This document shows positions 21,549-24,878 of a stretch of 24,878 bases of DNA, in pieces. How positions within the stretch are numbered: the stretch's first letter is position 1; every line of letters begins with the position of its first letter. The stretch is from a virus: IMG/VR virus record IMGVR_UViG_3300044618_002870, positions 1 through 24,878 of that record. One strand, given 5' to 3'. Position numbers and translations under genes: made by a program. The notes beneath the pieces are model-generated. The model ran no database searches. It was not told the origin of the DNA and saw only the letters and a program-made list of their open reading frames with translations.

Positions 21549-22163
21549 ATGGGTTTAATTGCTCGACGAGCCGAAAAATACAAGAGCGTGGACGGCTATC
21601 TTAAAGAACTCTGGCGCCCACTTATGGCCTGGAACTATGCTATTATTGTTCTATTTGATTTCATGCTAGGGCCTATTCTGTTAGGAATCTATAGTGTAGC
21701 AACTCACCAACCTTACATACAGTGGCAACCACTAACCATCCAGGGTGGCGGCATGTTTCATATTGCCATGGGTGCTGTGATTGGTGTTAGTGCTTGGAGC
21801 CGAGGTCAGGAAAAAATTTCTGGTACCGACACTGGCGGAATGCCCGAAATGCCTGGTAGTTGGGATACAAACGCAAAAACTGGTCCACTGATTCCACAGT
21901 ATGTGCCGCCGCAGAACAATCAGTTTAACACTGGTCAGTTCCCTCAGCCCATACAAAACACACCACCACAGTTTAACCAGATGCCTGCTAACCCTGGCGT
22001 AAATCCCGGTTACAGTGAACCAGTATATACACCAACGCCGCAACCGGTTGCACAGCCAGCGCCGCAGCCCTATGTACAACCACAAATTAACATCAGTGTG
22101 GATACCACTCCAGACACACCAGTAAAAAGCAAATCTGGATTTCCCAAAGCCAAACGGTTTTAG
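21549..22163 (+). CDS. Holin of the GTA 3-TM type with long Pro/Gln-rich tail
   Basis: AGGAG before the ATG (21538-21542). The first 90 residues match the layout of the gene-transfer-agent release holin family: a basic amphipathic start (RRAEKYKSVDGYLKELWRP), a hydrophobic segment WNYAIIVLFDFMLGPILLG (28-46), a second one around MFHIAMGAVIGVSAW (69-83), then RGQEKI. Residues ~100-190 are Pro/Gln/Asn-rich and probably cytoplasmic or disordered, ending in a basic KSKSGFPKAKRF, and are unusually long for this family. Role: permeabilise the inner membrane and time lysis. The neighbouring spanin genes support the call. Stop is TAG. Confidence 0.7.
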   Translation: MGLIARRAEKYKSVDGYLKELWRPLMAWNYAIIVLFDFMLGPILLGIYSVATHQPYIQWQPLTIQGGGMFHIAMGAVIGVSAWSRGQEKISGTDTGGMPEMPGSWDTNAKTGPLIPQYVPPQNNQFNTGQFPQPIQNTPPQFNQMPANPGVNPGYSEPVYTPTPQPVAQPAPQPYVQPQINISVDTTPDTPVKSKSGFPKAKRF

Positions 22164-22225
22164 CGAGAATTTTTCAGCACAGAGTATTCAACAAAATAAC
22201 TATTCAGAGGAGCGTATAAACATCA

Positions 22226-22411
22226 ATGACACTACATGAACAAATTGTTTCTGCTTATGAGACTTATGTTGCTGAAACTGAGAAGTTTGAAAGCAAGGGA
22301 GTAAAGGCTGCTGCCGCTCGTGCTCGCAAAGCACTGGGTGACATGGGCAAACTGGCCAAGGCTCGCAGAGCTGAAATTCAGGAAGCCAAGAACGCAGCAG
22401 ACAACAAGTAA
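22226..22411 (+). CDS. Hc1/histone H1-like small basic protein, 61 aa
   Basis: A polybasic, Ala-rich helical protein: KFESKGVKAAAARARKALGDMGKLAKARRAEIQEAKNA (residues about 20-56). The KFExxGxKAAxxRARKALxxxxxLAxxxRxxIQExKN pattern resembles the Hc1-like histone family of bacteria and phages, whose members bind DNA without specificity. AGAGGAG (22206-22212) lies 13 nt before the ATG, longer than usual. Could compact phage or host DNA or act on host chromatin-like structure. It is followed after 2 nt by the J-protein gene. Confidence 0.6.
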   Translation: MTLHEQIVSAYETYVAETEKFESKGVKAAAARARKALGDMGKLAKARRAEIQEAKNAADNK

Positions 22412-22413
22412 AC

Positions 22414-23199
22414 ATGCCCAATCCATGGACAGTACTGGGGATAGACCAGACTGCTTCAGCAGATGAAATCAAAGCGGCATACAGACGATTGGCAAAGGAT
22501 CATCATCCCGACAAAGGTGGTGATCCTGATCGTTTTATGGAAATACAAAACGCTTATCAGCAGCTGACCAATCCCCAAAAAAATCAAACACATAGTCAGA
22601 ACTCACATCCTTTCTCAAATTTCAATGAACAAGATTTCTTTAAAGAAATCTTTGAAAAATTCAGCACACAGGGGTTTGGGTATAGACCTGCGAATCCCAA
22701 TTTTGAAGCCGCCATTATGATCACAGTTGCAGAGCATATTCAGGGATGCACTAAAACTATTGAGATCGATGACAACGGAAAAACTCGCACCGTTAATATC
22801 ACTATTCCGCCTGGTTCTCAAACTGGAGATGCTGTGAAATACAGTGGCCAGGGTAGTACAATTAACCCCAAACTGCCACCCGGCGATCTTTATGTACGAA
22901 TCCGTGTTCAGCCCTATGATAATTTTGAACTTCGTAACGGGGATCTTTATGCAGAAAAAACACTGTCTGTGGTTGATGCCTGGATCGGGTGTTCTGTCGC
23001 AGTGCGTGATCCTTTTGGATCAAATCTGGAAATCCGTGTACCTGATGCTTGCCAACCAGGCACAATATTGAGAGTCAAAGGTCAGGGTGGTTTTACTCGT
23101 GTTAGTCGACAGCGAGGAGACATGATGATAAAAATTCACATTGAGTTACCTAAACTGACAGATGACCAAAAAGAGCAACTAAAGAGTATTTTGAGCTAA
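22414..23199 (+). CDS. DnaJ/CbpA-type J-protein
   Basis: The J domain occupies residues ~4-52 with the HPD tripeptide at 31-33 (AKDHHPDKGGDPDRF), which stimulates Hsp70 ATPase. A Gly/Phe-like linker follows and the two C-terminal substrate-binding domains start around residue 105 (EAAIMITVAEHIQGCTKTIE), continuing with IPPGSQTGDAVKYSGQG, GDLYVRIRVQP and a final GDMMIKIHIELP. There is no CxxCxGxG zinc finger, so it is class B (CbpA-like). At 261 aa it is shorter than CbpA (306 aa). It would recruit host DnaK for phage processes such as replication complex remodelling or protein folding. It starts 2 nt after the previous gene and is next to a Clp ATPase. Confidence 0.85.
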   Translation: MPNPWTVLGIDQTASADEIKAAYRRLAKDHHPDKGGDPDRFMEIQNAYQQLTNPQKNQTHSQNSHPFSNFNEQDFFKEIFEKFSTQGFGYRPANPNFEAAIMITVAEHIQGCTKTIEIDDNGKTRTVNITIPPGSQTGDAVKYSGQGSTINPKLPPGDLYVRIRVQPYDNFELRNGDLYAEKTLSVVDAWIGCSVAVRDPFGSNLEIRVPDACQPGTILRVKGQGGFTRVSRQRGDMMIKIHIELPKLTDDQKEQLKSILS

Positions 23200-23205
23200 T
23201 TTGTT

Positions 23206-23235
23206 TTGACTAATGGCACCGACAATTGCTATCAT
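23206..23235 (+). promoter_or_regulatory. Sigma70-type promoter for the Clp gene
   Basis: TTGACT (23206-23211), 18-nt spacer, TATCAT (23230-23235), with the TTGC before the -10 seen in the promoters at 9522 and 10017. Leads into a short leader carrying AAAGGAAA and a TTG start codon at 23256. Confidence 0.6.
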
Positions 23236-23255
23236 TAATACTAAAGGAAAATACT

Positions 23256-24878
23256 TTGCTAAAAGATAATCCAGAAATTACACTTGTACTCAGTAAAGCC
23301 GTGGAATATGCTAACGCTCTGAACCATCAATATGTGACTACAGAACATTTGCTTTATAGCATGATCTGTTACCGAAATTTCAAAACGGTACTAAAAGATT
23401 TTGGTGTCGATGTTGATGACCTGGGGTCAGAGCTCAAGACTTATTTGGAGAATCATCGTACTCTAAAATCCAAAACGCCTGATACTACTCCTACTCGCAC
23501 TGCGTCTTTGGAGCGAATTTTTAATCGGGCTGCTAGTCAGGCTATGTTTCAGAACCAGGATCAGCTACAGTTGCTGAATCTATACACAGCCATTATGCAC
23601 GAAACCAGCAGTTTTTCCTCTTATATTCTACTCAAGTATGGCGTAGAACGAGAAAAATTTGAACCCTTCTGCGCTGAGAGATATCAGCAACACAAACAAA
23701 ATAAAAGTGGTCACGGAGAAATTGATCAGAAACAAGCACTGGAATGTCTGGAAAAATACTGTGTAAATCTCAACGACCAAGCTCGGGACGGGCGTATTGA
23801 CCCAGTGATTGGGCGAGAAACTGAAATTTCTGAAATCACCCAGGTACTAGCAAAACGCAACAAGAGCAATGTGCTGTTGGTGGGCGATCCGGGTGTGGGT
23901 AAAACTGCATTGGCTGAAGGTCTGGCACTGAACATTGTGAATGGAGAAGTTCCCAACTACCTCCGAGATTGGACCGTGTGGAATCTGGATATCGGCACTC
24001 TGGTGGCAGGCAGCAAATATCGCGGCGAGTTTGAAGAAAAACTGGTGGAAGTAATAGATAGTCTGAGCTCACTGGGCAAGTGCATTCTGTTTGTGGATGA
24101 AGCGCATCAGATGAGAGGTGCAGGCGGTGGTGCTGATCGCGGCCCGGACTTTGCTAACATGATCAAGCCGGCCATTAGCAAAGGCAAAATCAAAGTGATC
24201 GCCAGCACCACCTGGGAGGAATTCAGCCAGAGCTTTGAAAAGGATCGTGCTTTGATGCGTCGGTTCTATCGACTGGGAGTGGATGAACCCACGCCAGCTG
24301 AAGCCAAGCTGATTCTGCGAGGGATCAAGAGCAAGTTTGAAGACTTCCACGGCGGCAAAATTACAGATGAGGCGATTGACGCTGCTGTGGATTTGACCGT
24401 ACGGTATCAGACTGACAAGAAGCTGCCAGATAAGGCCATTGACATGATTGATACAGCCTGTGCCAAACAGAAGGTGCAGGATGCTGGTGACTGGTGTGTG
24501 AACCGTACAGAAATCATGCAGGAAATCAGCCGCGCCACTCGTATTCCGATGGACCAGCTGACGCAGACCAAGCGCACTCAGTTGCGTGACATGGATGTTG
24601 ATATCAAGCAGAAACTGTATGGTCAGGACAGTGCTGTGGACACGGTTACTGAAAAGATTCTGATCAGCCGCGCAGGCCTCAAAAGTCCCACCAAGCCCAT
24701 TGGCAGCTTCCTGTTTGTGGGTCCCACTGGTGTGGGCAAGACTGAGTTGGTCAAGCTGCTAGCAGAAAACTTGCAGATGAAGCTTCACCGTTACGACATG
24801 ACCGAGTATCAGGAAAAGCACAGCATCAGCAAGCTGATTGGTGCACCTCCTGGATATGTTGGGCACGATGACGGCAAG
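23256..24878 (+). CDS. ClpA-type double AAA+ ATPase, 5' part (runs off window)
   Basis: Start is TTG at 23256, 7 nt after AGGA in AAAGGAAA; the next in-frame Met (residue 36) would cut into the N domain. The frame is open to the window end (541 codons). Clp N domain about residues 1-140 (VTTEHLLYSM motif). AAA1: Walker A GDPGVGKT (210-217), Walker B ILFVDEAH (277-284). AAA2: Walker A GPTGVGKT (489-496), then the GAPPGYVG pore loop segment. No ClpB-type M domain is inserted between the AAA modules, so ClpA/ClpC-like rather than ClpB. It could unfold proteins, alone or with host ClpP. The rest, including any ClpP-binding loop, is outside the window. Confidence 0.88.
   Translation, partial: MLKDNPEITLVLSKAVEYANALNHQYVTTEHLLYSMICYRNFKTVLKDFGVDVDDLGSELKTYLENHRTLKSKTPDTTPTRTASLERIFNRAASQAMFQNQDQLQLLNLYTAIMHETSSFSSYILLKYGVEREKFEPFCAERYQQHKQNKSGHGEIDQKQALECLEKYCVNLNDQARDGRIDPVIGRETEISEITQVLAKRNKSNVLLVGDPGVGKTALAEGLALNIVNGEVPNYLRDWTVWNLDIGTLVAGSKYRGEFEEKLVEVIDSLSSLGKCILFVDEAHQMRGAGGGADRGPDFANMIKPAISKGKIKVIASTTWEEFSQSFEKDRALMRRFYRLGVDEPTPAEAKLILRGIKSKFEDFHGGKITDEAIDAAVDLTVRYQTDKKLPDKAIDMIDTACAKQKVQDAGDWCVNRTEIMQEISRATRIPMDQLTQTKRTQLRDMDVDIKQKLYGQDSAVDTVTEKILISRAGLKSPTKPIGSFLFVGPTGVGKTELVKLLAENLQMKLHRYDMTEYQEKHSISKLIGAPPGYVGHDDGK

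Noticed and set aside
1-24878. Whole-genome recoding of TAG to a sense codon
   Set aside because: TAG ends six genes here, including spanin and holin genes, and none of the large recognised genes contains an internal TAG.
1-24878. CRISPR array, IS element or rRNA
   Set aside because: No regularly spaced repeats, transposase ORF with terminal inverted repeats, or rRNA-like sequence seen.

Overview
This window looks like a piece of a large T4-like (contractile-tail, Tevenvirinae/Kyanovirus-style) bacteriophage genome from a Gram-negative, probably aquatic, host. The basis is the combination of rIIA and rIIB homologues, a gp44-type clamp-loader ATPase, PhoH, a gp31/GroES-like co-chaperonin, very large tail-surface proteins, a spanin pair and dense gene packing. 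No photosynthesis gene is present, so nothing points to a cyanobacterial host in particular. All genes are on the + strand except phoH. Coding density is high and no stretch over 300 bases lacks a gene.

Layout. 1-6535: virion surface block, with the 3' end of a tail fibre carrying an S74 self-cleaving chaperone, a 1543-residue multidomain adhesin-like protein and a 349-residue structural protein. 6579-9053: tightly packed small genes (MazG-like pyrophosphohydrolase, hypotheticals, a DnaE-motif protein, a GroES-like co-chaperonin). 9060-11430: short accessory genes, several under near-identical sigma70-type promoters, including a SpoT/MESH1-like HD hydrolase; one strong terminator and a large hairpin lie here. 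11432-14739: rIIA, rIIB and a macro-like protein. 14750-16016: a tRNA whose central anticodon reads CUA, followed by small genes with in-frame amber codons. 16072-18390: clamp loader, a hypothetical protein and convergent phoH. 18513-23199: late-promoter-linked hypotheticals, then a lysis block (inner and outer spanin, class 3 lipase, holin), then an Hc1-like protein and a J-protein. 23256-end: a ClpA-type ATPase that runs off the window.

The observation I find most interesting is the pairing of a putative amber-decoding tRNA (14750-14823) with a well-formed gene 215 nt downstream that has TAG as its third codon (15038-15040), followed by two paralogous small ORFs joined in frame through three TAG codons (15825-15839). 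Together these suggest translation controlled by a phage suppressor tRNA. TAG is also used as a terminal codon in 6 of the 35 genes whose stop lies in the window, so this is not a simple whole-genome recoding.

Other themes are nucleotide-signalling control (MazG plus a ppGpp-hydrolase-like HD protein), a chaperone/proteostasis set (GroES-like, J-protein, ClpA-like), near-leaderless promoters, and modular duplication with insertion in the giant tail protein. All functional calls come from reading motifs by eye; no database search was run.
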